DNA of 64,000 nucleotides from Neoarius graeffei (GCF_027579695.1 NC_083572.1:14446915-14510914), one strand, 5' to 3'; counted from the stretch's first letter, positions 11,421 through 20,560 are shown. Translations and numbers: made by a program. Notes: generated by a model from the sequence alone, not told the origin.

Positions 11421-11847
11421 CAGCCGGCGGTCGGTGGGGAGCTGTAGCGCAGCCAGCTGTGCCTCTCCCGTTAGCAGGGGGAGGAGGCGCGCCGCGCGCT
11501 GCTCCATCGGCCACCCCGAGGCTTCTGCGACTTGCTCGAAGAGCGTGATGAACGCCTCGGGGTCGTCCTGCGGGCCCATCTTGGTGACGGTGAGGGGCGA
11601 CGGGCCCGCGGTAGGAGCGCTGGTGGACCCCGCCGACGCGAGGAGGTGCCGGAACGCCTCTCGGTCTTCTTGCTGGGCCAGCACCAGGGCCTCGAAGCAT
11701 CGCTCTTGTTCCTTTTGGAGGGTGACGAGCGCCTGGTGCTGGCTTTGCTGGGCCGTGGCGAGGGCGTGGACCAGGTTGGCGAACGGGGAGGACCCGTTCC
11801 TGGGCCTGCCGCAAATTCTCCTGGGTTAGGTGGGTGAGCGTGTGGGG
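11421..11847 (-). pseudogene. Gag of Gmr1-like copy A, N-terminal part (inverted)
   Basis: The minus strand reads ALVLAQQEDREAFRHLLASA, TVTKMGPQDDPEAFITLFEQ, VAEASGWPMEQRAARLLPLL and LAALQLPTDRRLAY. These correspond position by position to the copy B Gag at 15120-15420 (KMGPQDDP, WAARLLPLLSGEAQ), which is on the plus strand. One frame change occurs upstream near 11780. The inverted segment joins plus-strand RNase H at about 11848, the second inversion breakpoint. Confidence 0.82.
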
Positions 11848-12154
11848 CGCTACAGCACCATAGAGAAAGAGTGTCTGGCCATCAAGTGGGCGGTCCTCGC
11901 CCTCCGGTACTACCTGCTGGGGCGCCCTTTCACCCTCTGTTCGGACCACGCGCCCCTCCAGTGGCTCCACCACATAAAGGATGCCAACGCGCGGATCACC
12001 CGTTGGTATCTGGCACTCCAACCCTTTAATTTCAAGGTGGTCCACAGGCCGGGGGCACAGATGGTCGTGGCGGACTTCCTCTCCCGTCAAGGGGGGGGGG
12101 GGGAGTCGGCTGCAGGCCGGACGGGTGCCCGGCCTGAGTCGGGCGGTGGGGGTA
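11848..12154 (+). pseudogene. RNase H end of Gmr1-like copy A pol
   Basis: The plus-strand frame has RYSTIEKECLAIKWAVLALR, LLGRPFTLCSDHAPLQWLHH and VADFLSRQGG, the second half of Ty3/gypsy RNase H. The active-site glutamate (KECLAIKWA) and an aspartate (CSDHAPL) are present; the first aspartate lies in the lost part. A purine-rich GGCGGTGGGGGTA tract sits just before the LTR and could serve as the polypurine tract. Nothing encoding integrase follows, consistent with Gmr1 order. Confidence 0.85.
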
Positions 12155-12463
12155 TGTGGCAGCGGGGGCGTGGTCAAGCGCCGGTCTGTGACAGGAGGGC
12201 GGAGTCATGGAAGGTAAGTGGCAGAATCACTACACCTGAGAGCAATTAACCTGTTTGTGTGTCTTCCCAGTGACCGCGCCCTACTTAAGGAGGGAGAGCG
12301 AAAGCAGAGGGTCTCTCCCCGGAACCAGATGCCGAGTGTGTGTGGGTGTCTGTAAACATGAAAACGTAGTTGTTAAACTGAAAAGTGTGACAATAAAAGT
12401 GTGTCAACCTGATCTCTGTCCTGCCGTCCTCTGTGCTCCACTCATTCATGGAAAACCGCTACA
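12155..12463 (+). repeat. Right LTR of Gmr1-like copy A
   Basis: 309 bp from TGTGGCAG to CTACA, followed by TSD ATGAC at 12464-12468. It contains a candidate polyadenylation signal (AATAAA in GACAATAAAAGTG near 12390). The start matches 6556-6641 and the LTRs of copy B share the TGTGGCAGC..GGGGC beginning. Confidence 0.9.
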
Positions 12464-12771
12464 ATGACCTATTGCCAATTGACCTAATGAGTTGCAATTT
12501 GGTCCTCCAGCTGTTCCTTTTTTGTACCTTTAACATTTCTAGCCTCATATTGCCCCGTCCCAACTTTTTTGAGATGTGTTGCTGTCATGAAATTTCAAAT
12601 GAGCCAATATTTGGCATGAAATTTCAAAATGTCTCACTTTCGACATTTGATATGTTGTCTATGTTCTATTGTGAATGCAATATCAGTTTTTGAGATTTGT
12701 AAATTATTGCATTCCGTTTTTATTTACAATTTGTACTTTGTCCCAACTTTTTTGGAATCAGGGTTGTGTAA

Positions 12772-13304
12772 TCCATAAGGTGGACCAAGCAGGTTTTGGT
12801 CGAGAAAGATGATCGAAAACCTGACTGAAACTCATATAGGAGTTTCCGATCAGAGAGATAATGGTACAGTTGGTCATACACCACTCGCTCAAATAATTTG
12901 GAAATGGTGGAGAGGATTGACACAGGTCGATAGCTACCAGGATCCATTTTACTGTTTTTCTTATGTAGTGGAATAACTCTTGCCATCTTTAAATCATCCA
13001 GGATTTTACTTGAAGAAAGAGATAAATTTAGAATATGGGCAAGGGGTTCAAAGATGACCTTGGCACCATCTTTAACAAATTTAGGAGATAACTGGTCCAA
13101 ACCGGTAGCCTTGCTCGAATTTAGATTAGACAAGCTCTTACAAACACCCTCTGTAGATACCTGGGAAAGACAAAAAACATTTATGGCATTGTTATAAAAT
13201 TGCTGAACATGAGTTCTATCATATTTACCAGTGCTTTTAGGCAGTTTATGGACTAGTCGTAAACACATATGGCCAAGGCGACTGTACCCAGTTGCCTTGG
13301 CCAT
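12772..13304 (-). pseudogene. LINE reverse transcriptase, N-terminal part
   Basis: The minus-strand frame contains the RT fingers: SSKATGLDQLSPKFVKD, VIPLHKK, YRPVSILSTISKLFERVV and FQSGFRSSFSTKTCLVHLMD. These match the first RT blocks of Jockey-superfamily LINEs. The upstream endonuclease is missing, and the frame runs into the Tc1 terminal repeat at 12768. It continues at 5249 in another frame, so at least one frameshift separates the halves. Confidence 0.8.
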
Positions 13305-13450
13305 ATTTTGAAAAATATATGAGCTTGTGTGAGACCACAGACAAAAGTTACTTATTTAGGTGCCTGCTTTGCAACCCCAAGAAGCTTCTGTCAACGTCCA
13401 AGACCTTGAATACAAATTTGAGAAACCATATTCAGGTGATGACTGAATAA
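13298..13450 (+). pseudogene. BED-type zinc finger remnant
   Basis: An open stretch reads WPYFEKYMSLCETTDKSYLF, then RCLLCNPKKLLSTS and TNLRNHI before a stop. The aromatic Y-F start, the C-x2-C pair and the L-R-x-H-I ending match a BED finger, the DNA-binding domain of many hAT transposases. No hAT catalytic region follows. It could be a transposase fragment or, less likely, a decayed host exon. Confidence 0.5.
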
Positions 13451-14365
13451 GTTAGGTCAGATAACATATGATTTTTTTTCTAGTGTAGTATATACAGCAA
13501 TGAATGAAAGTAATGTTCAATGGTGGGGATGCAAAATACAAACTTAGGGTAAATGAACACAGTAGCCAATATATAAGAGGGATGAAGGAACAAAGGAAAA
13601 GTTGAAACACAAAGATAACTTAAATATCACATTTGTATTTTTTAAGGCCAGCCCACAGTCTATAAAATCAAAGTATGGTGGCCAGACAAAATTATTATAC
13701 CTCTTGTGAGATGAGTTAGCCCACATACTGCCCTCACTCCCTCACACACAAAATGTTATTTAGAATACTTTTTTTTTTTGCAATTTTACTGTTTGTATTA
13801 ATTTAGTAACTGGTTAATTTGTTAACCAAATATGTTTTGTGTTGCCTTTTTCTTTCATGATGAGTTTTTATGTCATAGTATAGTAACTGGTTAATTTGTA
13901 AACCAAGTCAATATTTTGTAAAATGAGGCCAAGCCTTTTTCTTTTAAGAGGAGATTTATTTCACAGTGAAATTATTTTTGATATACTGGATGGCTTGACC
14001 TCTCCAGTTGTGTTTATAGTTAGCCTACATTATTACTCCAGGCATTGTTTGACCACCTTGAAAAATGTTTCCTTGTTAAGGGAGGTCCTAATAAATAAAT
14101 CAAATGCATTCCAACAATCTTTTGTCTTGGATTTAACTAAAGTGGCAGGTATATTGATAACCACAATAGAATTGACTTGGCATGAAGTTGGTTCAACTTA
14201 AGCAAGTATTCTCACGTTGATTGCCATGTGAAGTTGGTTCAATTTAAAGTAGCTTCTCTTGTAGTGAACTACTTTGGCTGTGCTTGTGTAACTGAGTTTA
14301 CTACATTTTTCTGGGTGGTAGCTTCTGTGTAGTGAAAATTAATTTATTGCAGAGTAACTGGTAGC
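13451..14365. other. No gene recognised; AT-rich
   Basis: Contains an imperfect direct repeat around AGTAACTGGTTAATTTGT (about 13803 and 13881) and no frame with a known domain. It may be decayed transposon sequence; no terminal repeats were found. Confidence 0.5.
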
Positions 14366-14546
14366 TTGCCCAACACTGAAAACTGCCAAGTGGAACAGGA
14401 GCTTCTTCCCACAGGCCATCAGCCTCCTCAATTCACTTTAAAAATAAAAACATGCGCACATACACCTCATCTCAAGCCATTTTTAACAAACATTCAACTG
14501 TTTACCTTACATATCAGTATCAATGTTTACATTATTTATTATTACA
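14366..14546 (+). mobile_element. LINE 3' end fragment
   Basis: Closely similar to 21615-21800: both read AGGAGCTTCTTCCCACAGGC, then ATCAG.CTCCTCAATTC and an A-rich UTR with ACACCTCATCTCAAGCC. The encoded SFFPQAI.LLNSL matches the extreme C terminus of Jockey-superfamily RT proteins. Truncated on both sides. Confidence 0.65.
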
Positions 14547-14561
14547 ATAATTATATCTGGG

Positions 14562-14691
14562 GAGTAGATCAGGATGTCATCTATATATGTAATCACAAAT
14601 TTTCCCAGCATGTTTCTCAATACATCATTTATCAGGCACTGGAAAACACTTGGAGCTGAAGAAAGACCATATGGCATGACCAAAAGTACTC
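14562..14691 (-). pseudogene. Sushi-like Ty3/gypsy RT fragment
   Basis: The minus strand encodes [20 protein letters not shown], then a block ending in [13 protein letters not shown]. This aligns with RT residues around the catalytic YIDD of the sushi-like element at 28640-28760. Only about 130 bp remain. The catalytic motif here is intact, unlike YIND in the larger copy. No LTR is nearby on this strand. Confidence 0.78.
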
Positions 14692-14693
14692 AG

Positions 14694-14696
<3 letters not shown>

Positions 14697-14729
<33 letters not shown>
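14697..14729. repeat. (TAA)n microsatellite
   Basis: Eleven or so tandem TAA triplets directly against the left LTR of Gmr1-like copy B. Slippage here may explain why a clean 5-bp duplication of copy B is not visible. Confidence 0.9.
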
Positions 14730-14730
<1 letters not shown>

Positions 14731-15005
14731 TGTGGCAGCAGGGGCATGGTCGAGTGTTGGCTGTGAACGGTGAGGAGGCGGGTTGAACCAGCAGGTAACA
14801 TGTGATAAAGTGCACCTGTGTCAAATTACTGGCTGTCTATTAACCTGTGTCTCTGTGTGTCTTGCAGACAGTCAGGAATGAGAGAAAGAGTTGTGCTACC
14901 CCATCACTTGTGCATCACTGAAAAGTGTAAAAAAATAAAAGGAACTTACTTGTTCTGAAGCCTGCTTCCAGTTCCTTTGTTTCCCACAATTAAAAAGTTG
15001 TTACA
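14731..15005 (+). repeat. 5' LTR of Gmr1-like copy B
   Basis: 275 bp from TGTGGCAGCAGGGGCATGG to GTTGTTACA, matching the 3' LTR at 21060-21330. It contains an AATAAA-type signal near 14930 (AAAAAAATAAAAGG). Confidence 0.92.
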
Positions 15006-15006
15006 C

Positions 15007-15024
15007 TGGTGCCAAAACCCGGGA
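15007..15024 (+). promoter_or_regulatory. tRNA-type primer-binding site of copy B
   Basis: TGGTGCCAAAACCCGGGA starts one base after the LTR and has the TGG start and length expected of an 18-nt tRNA primer site. The matching tRNA was not assigned. This contrasts with the self-complementary site of the sushi-like element at 26728. Confidence 0.75.
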
Positions 15025-16060
15025 CCAAGGATTGTACGCCACCGTGGGATCCGAACCAGTTGAAGAGCTCCTCCAAATGCTCGTTGAAGACCTCCAGCGC
15101 TAGCAGCACGCCCTCGTCGTGCTGACAGTAGATCAGGGCCGGCGCTTCCAGGCCCTGCTCGAAGCCCAGGCAAAGGACTGGCAGGTGATACAGAGTGCTC
15201 CAGCGGTCATTCCTGCAGCCAACGTGCCCATCCAGCTGGTGAAGATGGGCCCGCAGGATGACCCCAACACCTTCCTCGAGCTGTTTGAGCATGTCATGGA
15301 GGTGAGCTCGTGGCCAATTTCTCAGTGGGCGGCTCGCCTTCTGCCGCTCCTATCGGGGGAAGCCCAGCTCATGGCTCAACAGCTCCCAGCCACCAACATG
15401 TTGGAGTACCCCCAACTGTAGAGAGCCATCATACAGCAGGTCGGACTCGGCCCAGAAGAGCAGCGTCAGTGGTTCCGCTCACTGGCATATGGTGAAGTGG
15501 GCCAGCCATTCGCATTCGCCCAACAGCTCCGAGATGCCTGCCGGCAGTGGCTATTGGCCAGCAAGGGCGACATTGATTCCATCATTGAGTGAGTGACACT
15601 GGAGCAGTTCACTGCCCAGCTGCTGAGCAGCTGTCAGTGTGGCTCTGGGGTTACTGACCAACATTGCTGGAAGAGGCAGTCCGACTGGCTGAGGATCATC
15701 TGACAGCGTATCTGGAAGCCAGCTGTGCTGCAACTTCTCTCTCACTTTTGCTTTCTCCTTCTTCCCCTCCCTCTCCTTGCACTTCCTCTACCCCAGCCCC
15801 ATGGAAAGGGGGGCTAATTCCCCCGAAACCTGCTCCCGTGTTTCTCCTTGTGTTTCTCCTCTCCCTTCTCCTCCTGTGTCCGTGCCACCATTAACACCCC
15901 CCCCCCCACAGATGAACTTGTCCATACCCACCAGAACCACAAGCGGGCCTGGACAGGCCTGTAAGCGTGGAGGGAAGAGGAATCAGCACTTCCACGAGGA
16001 GGCGGGGCTACTGGTTTGTGTCCCCGATGCGCTTCAGGTTTCCCCTGATTGAGCGGGGGC
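15025..16060 (+). pseudogene. Gag with SCAN-like domain, Gmr1-like copy B
   Basis: The plus-strand frames encode DQGRRFQALLEAQAKDWQ, KMGPQDDPNTFLELFEHVME, WAARLLPLLSGEAQLMAQQL, then after an in-frame TAG RQWFRSLAYGEVGQPFAFAQ and LRDACRQWL. The second half is the SCAN-like helical domain. A proline/serine-rich C-terminal part runs to about 16060. Stops near 15421 and 15590 and a frame change near 15650 inactivate it. It is the plus-strand counterpart of the inverted gag in copy A. Confidence 0.82.
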
Positions 16061-16538
16061 ATACAGGATAACTGAGTATTCAAGGGGGTACACATCAGGC
16101 TTTGGTGGGTTCAGGTTGTAATCAGACCTCCATACATCAAAGCCTGACTCAATCTGGGGCACTGGGAAATGCACGTGTGGTGAAGGTTAAATGTGTGCAT
16201 GGTGATCAGGGCCGTAACCAGGATTTTTCAAATACCGAGGTCAAGCATGGCTGACAGCACCGAAGGCCCCCCCGGCACAACTTAAATAAATAAATAACAA
16301 ACCAAGGATAGATTTGGTGGTGGACACATTTATTTTAACAATTCTACAACTGTGGCACCATAACTGTGGTGTTTTATCTGACATAAAAGTAGAAAGGTAG
16401 TGAACTCTTGAACTGAGTATACATACCTAAAGTACCAGTTACCTAAAGTATTGGCATTATTTACATTGCAGCATACACATGACAGGAAGGGTGTGAACTG
16501 CTGAATTGTAAGCTTTAGTATTACACCTTATAATAATA

Positions 16539-16539
<1 letters not shown>

Positions 16540-16585
<46 letters not shown>
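16540..16585. repeat. (GT)n(GA)n microsatellite
   Basis: About ten GT dinucleotides run into about twelve GA dinucleotides inside the hAT element; a diverged counterpart lies at 17313-17400 in the duplicated half. Confidence 0.9.
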
Positions 16586-16589
<4 letters not shown>

Positions 16590-16852
16590 TTTGTGTGTTA
16601 TTTGTGGGTGTCTGTATGTGTCGAGACATTCTGAGCAGTAATGTAAAGGCATCAGTCTATCTGGCTGTCTTGAATTGAGATCCATTTGCATGCATTCTCT
16701 GAAACAGAGTGTTCTCACCATTGCATGTAATGTAAGTTTGGCTCATAACACATTTACTTCAACAATTCTAAAACTGTGCCATCATAACTGTGGAGTTTTG
16801 TCTGACATAAAAGTCAAAACTGAACTGAGTGTATTGCTCAGCTACCTGAAGT

Positions 16853-17199
16853 CAAAAAAAAAAAAGTCAAAGTCCTTCCCACGCCTTACAGTACCTGGTA
16901 TTCCTAGGCAGTCTCCCACTCAAGTACTAACCAGGCCCAACCTGTATGTGGTGCATCGGGCGGCGCCGATCTCCGTTTCCATAGCCCTCGGCCTCTCGCC
17001 TATTACATAGCTAGGGTTACAGTGGGGGGCTAGTCCTCTGGTAACCACGAGAGTTTAACTCCCCATGCACATCTGTATTGCAGCATGCCTTGCCAGATGG
17101 CGGTAGGTACCATTTTTTATGATGGTCTTTGGTATGACCCGACCGTGAATAGAACTCCCGATCGAGAGGCGGACACACTACCACTAGGCCACTAGTCGG
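16853..17199 (-). mobile_element. SINE with tRNA-like head and 5S-rRNA-derived part
   Basis: Bounded by a perfect 15-bp duplication TCAGCTACCTGAAGT (16838-16852, 17200-17214). On the minus strand the 5' end has a tRNA-like box A segment (TGGCCTAGTGGTAGTGTG). Near the 3' end, 16884-16943 is the inverse of the 3' half of 5S rRNA, with GGTTAGTACTTG then AGTGGGAGACTGCC covering the internal promoter box C. Both RNA-like parts run in the same direction. It ends in a T-rich stretch (A-run on plus). Confidence 0.85.
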
Positions 17200-18123
17200 T
17201 CAGCTACCTGAAGTATTGGCATTATTTACATTTCATTATCTTAAATTACATTAGAATGTAGGGCTATTAGTTCTGTGTGAAGACTATGTATTAGAGTGTG
17301 TGAGAGTGTATTATTTGTGTGTGTGTGTGTGTCTGTGTGAGTGAGTAAGAGAGAAAGAGAGAGTTATGAGAGAAAGAGAGAGAGTTACTCAAACAAGCCC
17401 GTTTAGTCAGCCCTGCACAGGGCTGCCTGTGACAACGTAGTTTTGAATGTTTCTCGAAATGCTAACTAAAATGTAATAGGCAATGACAATGAAACGTTTC
17501 CCCTTGGAAAGTTGGCATGACACCGCTGAACGGTCTGCCACTGCACTGACAATATTTTCTCACCTTACCTCCTTCTCTTTCCCTGCTCCTCTGTTGGCTG
17601 TCCAAATCTTAATTTAGTTTGTTGCAACTTTTTCATTTTGCACTCGGGTAAAGCTCTATAATGCTATGTGACTATTAGCCTACGTTAGGTTAGGTAGGCA
17701 TGTGATAGAGCGTAGACTACACCCTGCCTGTTTTATCCAAAACCCAACTTCCCCGGCCGACACTAGTATAGGCTACGTTGCGTGACACTGCGTTAGACAC
17801 GGCAACGATAGAGGCTGAGAGATTTCAGATGACATTAGACAAATGTGAATGGGGGAAATACAGATGACATGTGGATGTGGATGCTGCGTTTTACATTGAT
17901 CACTGCTCGAATTCAGCGTAGACCAATTTTAAATTTCTGAAAAAAATACCGAGGACATGACCTCGGTGTCCTCAATGGTAGTTATGGCCATGATGGTGAT
18001 ATACACAAATATCTGCTGATGCCTGTCACTATCCACTTCCGGGGAGAAAAGCATAGAGTAGAGACCGCAGTTAATCCGAGTCTCTCTCACCCACTGATCC
18101 TGGGGACCGATTGGCCTGGGTTT

Positions 18124-19690
18124 AAAATATTAATGAAACAAATAATAGTGGGTGAGTCCTGTAGTAGCAAATCCCGGGGGGATTCTGCCACAACCTTGGC
18201 TGGGGAGGCGGTCTCAGGCACTTCCACATCAGCTCCGCATCATGACGACACAGAGAGTGGGGCGAGCCCTCCTCCCTCTCTGGGGAATCCCTTAGGGAAC
18301 TTCCCATTGGAGCAGGCATGTGATGAGTCTCTGAGACACACCTTTGACCAAGTGAAAGTAATTGATGGTCAAATCCCCCAGCCTAACATTGCACTTCCCT
18401 TCCCATCCTTTTGTATTATTAAGGATAGCCTGTATAGGAGTGATGCAGGACATTCAAACTAAGGAAAACATAACACATTTGTTGGTCCTGAAGAGCCGTA
18501 GGGAACTTTTATTCCTTGCAGCTCATCATAATCCTATGACTGGGCATTTGGAGCAGGATAAAACACTGAATCATCTCATGGCCTATTTCTATTGGCCAGG
18601 GATTTGCGCCGATGTCCACAGGTGGTGTGCGGCTTGTCATGAATGCCAACTGGTAAATTCAGCAGCCACACCAAAAGCGCCATTGCACCCATTGCCACTG
18701 ATCAAGATCCCCTTCGAAAGAATTGGAATGGATCTCATTGGGCCATTAGATTGATCTGCACGCAGGTATCACTTTGTATTAGTCATTGTGGATTATGCAA
18801 CATGATACCCAGAAGCAGTGCCTCTCCACAATATCTCAGTATGCAGTGTTGTGGTGGCTCTCTTCCGTGTTATCTCCCGAGTCGGGATTCTGAAAGAAAT
18901 CCTGACTGATCAAGGCACGACATTTATGTCATGCACACTGCATGAATTATACGAATTATTGGGGATTAAATCGATTTGTACTAGTGTTTATCATCCGCAA
19001 ATGGACGGGCTGGTTGAATGATTTAATCAAACACTTAAGAACATGATTCCTAAGTTTGTTCATGGGATGCTAAAAATTGGGATAGGTGGCTTGACCCTCT
19101 GTTTGCAGTGCATGAGGTCCCACAAGCCTCCACCAGGTTTCCCCTGTTTGAATTGCTGTATGGGCACAAGCCCCGTGGTGTCTTAGACATCATTAAAGAA
19201 AATTGGGAGGAGGGACCTTCTCAAAGTGAGAAGGAAATTCAGTACGTTCTTGACCTGAGAGCAAAACTCCATGCACTGAGTCACATAACCCGGGAGAATT
19301 TGCTACAGGCCCAAGAATGTCAAGCTCACCTGTACAACAGAGGGGCATGGCTAAGGGAATTTGCCCCAGGAGATAAAATCCTCATTTTACTGCCCACCTC
19401 AAGCTCAAAATTGCTCGCCAAGTGGCAAGGGCCCTTTGAGGTCACACGGCAAATTGGGGAGGTCAACTATGAGGTCAAACGGCCAGATTGGGGCGACACG
19501 TCAAATTTACCACCTCAATCTCCTGAAACCGTGGAGAGAGGAAGTTCCTGTGTCTCTGGCAACAGTAGTTCCAGAGAAGGTGGAGCTGGGACCGGAGGCA
19601 AGTCCAAAATGTGCGGCCCAATTCATCCTGGTTCCCTGTGGAGACCACCTCTCATCATCCCAGAGAGAACAGGTAATTAGGTTGCAGGAG
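18124..19690 (+). pseudogene. Integrase of Gmr1-like copy B, placed before RT
   Basis: Linker, then the HHCC zinc domain (AAHHNPMTGHLEQDKTLNHL, then CAACHECQ). The catalytic core follows with MDLIGPL and the VIVDYAT segment (D1), LTDQGTTFMS (D2) and YHPQMDGLVE (E). The C-terminal domain with APGDKILILLPTSSSKLLAK and WQGPFEV is last. The D,D,E residues are visible, but frameshifts near 18460 and 18755 and a stop directly after LVE break the gene. The fish Gmr1 literature supports this position. Confidence 0.85.
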
Positions 19691-20560
19691 GAATTCTCTG
19701 ATGTGTTCTAGCCCCCCCAGTCGCACTAACCTTATAGAACACCACATTGAGACTCCCTCAGGGGCGGTAGTGCACAGTCACCCATATTGGCTCCCTGAAC
19801 ACAAGAAAAATGTGCTTTGGGATGAACTTCAGACTATGCTTAAGATGGGCGTAATTGCACAGCGACTGGAGCAGCCTGGTGGTCTTGGTTCCCAAGTCTG
19901 ATGGGTCGGTCTGGTTCTGTGTGGATGATAGAAAAGTCAGTGCGGTGTCTAAATTTGATACATATCCAATGCCCCGCATTGATGAACTGCTCAACTGGTT
20001 AGGCGCAGCTCGCTTTTACTCAACACTGGATTTGACAAAGGGATATTGGCAGATCCCCTTGACTCCATTATCCTGTGAGAAAATGGCTTTTTCCACTCCG
20101 TTTGGTTTACACCAATATGTCACCCTCCCTTTCGGGTCGTTTGGGGCTCCAGCGACATTTCAGTGGCTCATGGACCGAATCCTCTGCCCCCACAATGCGT
20201 ATACAGCGGCGTACTTAGATGACAATCATTTACAGTAATGATTGGGAGCAGCACCTACAACATCTGAGGGCGGTTTTGAGGTCGCTGAAGCATGCTGGGC
20301 TCACAGCAAACCCGAAGAAGTGTGCAACAGGATGGGTGGAAGTATGGTATCTGGGCTTCCATTTGGGTCATGGGTAGGTACGTCCCCAAATTAATAAGAT
20401 TGCAGCAATTGGGGCCTGCCTGCAACCTAAGACCAAAAAGGGGGTGAGGCAGTTCCTGGGGCTGGCTGGCTATTATAGGCGGTTCATGCCTAACTTTTCA
20501 GATGTCACCAGCCTGCTAACTGACCTCACTAAAAAGGGGGCGCCAGATCCAGTTCAGTGA
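19691..20560 (+). pseudogene. Reverse transcriptase of Gmr1-like copy B
   Basis: Frames include EHHIETPSGAVVHSHPYWLP, LVVLVPKSDGSVWFCVDDRK, YPMPRIDELLNWLGAARFYS, TLDLTKGYWQIPL and FGLHQYVTLPFGSFGAPATF. The catalytic motif is AAYLDD, directly followed by a frameshift and stop at 20236. RT similarity continues (HAGLTANPKKCATGW, then FLGLAGYYRRFMPNFSD) to about 20510. YLDD is intact; the frame changes near 19880, 20230 and 20375 are inactivating. Confidence 0.85.

Larger units (their letters stand above)
6556..12463 (+). mobile_element. Gmr1-like Ty3/gypsy element with internal inversion (copy A)
   Basis: The outer ends are TGTGGCAG at 6556 and CTACA at 12463, flanked by the 5-bp duplication ATGAC (6551-6555, 12464-12468), so the insertion ends are genuine. 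Inside, only 86 bp of the left LTR remain. These are followed by gag on the minus strand (6642-11847, interrupted by an L2 LINE), then plus-strand RNase H and a complete right LTR. Most of pol is missing. RNase H next to the LTR matches copy B at 14731-21330 and fits Gmr1 gene order. The inversion must have followed insertion or occurred during reverse transcription. Confidence 0.85.
5252..12768 (-). mobile_element. Tc1-like transposon, split by a Gmr1-like element
   Basis: The ends are long inverted repeats: left TACAACCCCAATTCC then AAAAAAGTTGGGAC, right its inverse in GTCCCAACTTTTTTGG then AATCAGGGTTGTG. A TA dinucleotide flanks both ends (5250-5251 and 12769-12770). The similarity continues through TACAAATTGTAAATAAAAAC. 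Transposase is on the minus strand. Without the insertion at 6556-12463 and its 5-bp duplication, the element would be about 1.6 kb, a normal Tc1 size. Confidence 0.92.
3044..13300 (-). mobile_element. Jockey-superfamily LINE split by hAT and Tc1 insertions
   Basis: Minus-strand LINE. Its upstream RT part lies at 12771-13300 and its downstream part at 3044-5249; the reading jumps across a Tc1-like transposon at 5252-12768. A hAT element at 4032-5025 splits the downstream part. The RT has the CR1/L2/Jockey-type motif CGVPQGSILGP, which the hAT insertion divides after ITCG. The 5' end is truncated near 13300 and the 3' end abuts the RTE copy. Exact clade (CR1, L2, Daphne or other) was not assigned. 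Confidence 0.8.
16207..17992. mobile_element. Non-autonomous hAT element with internal duplication, TSD ATGGTGAT
   Basis: The 8-bp duplication ATGGTGAT is perfect at 16199-16206 and 17993-18000. Terminal inverted repeats begin CAGGGCCGTAAC on the left and CATGGCCATAAC on the inverted right end, and both continue to ACCGAGGTCA. No transposase is present. A segment of roughly 420 bp is duplicated in tandem (about 16320-16650 and 16740-17400); each copy carries a GT/GA microsatellite. The second copy holds the SINE at 16853-17199. Confidence 0.88.
16061..18123 (+). pseudogene. Aspartic protease of copy B, split by a hAT element
   Basis: Before the insertion the frame reads GGTHQALVGSGCNQTSIHQS, and after it HKYLLMPVTIHFRGEKHRVE then HPLILGTDWPGF, the C-terminal ILG block of a retropepsin. 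The insertion at 16207-17992 lies within VHGD. The catalytic triplet is G-S-G where retroviral-type proteases need D-S/T-G, so the active-site aspartate appears lost by one substitution. Dead for two independent reasons. Confidence 0.75.

Noticed and set aside
16884..16943. 5S rRNA gene
   Set aside because: Only the 3' half is present, with substitutions, and it lies inside a SINE with its own target duplication.
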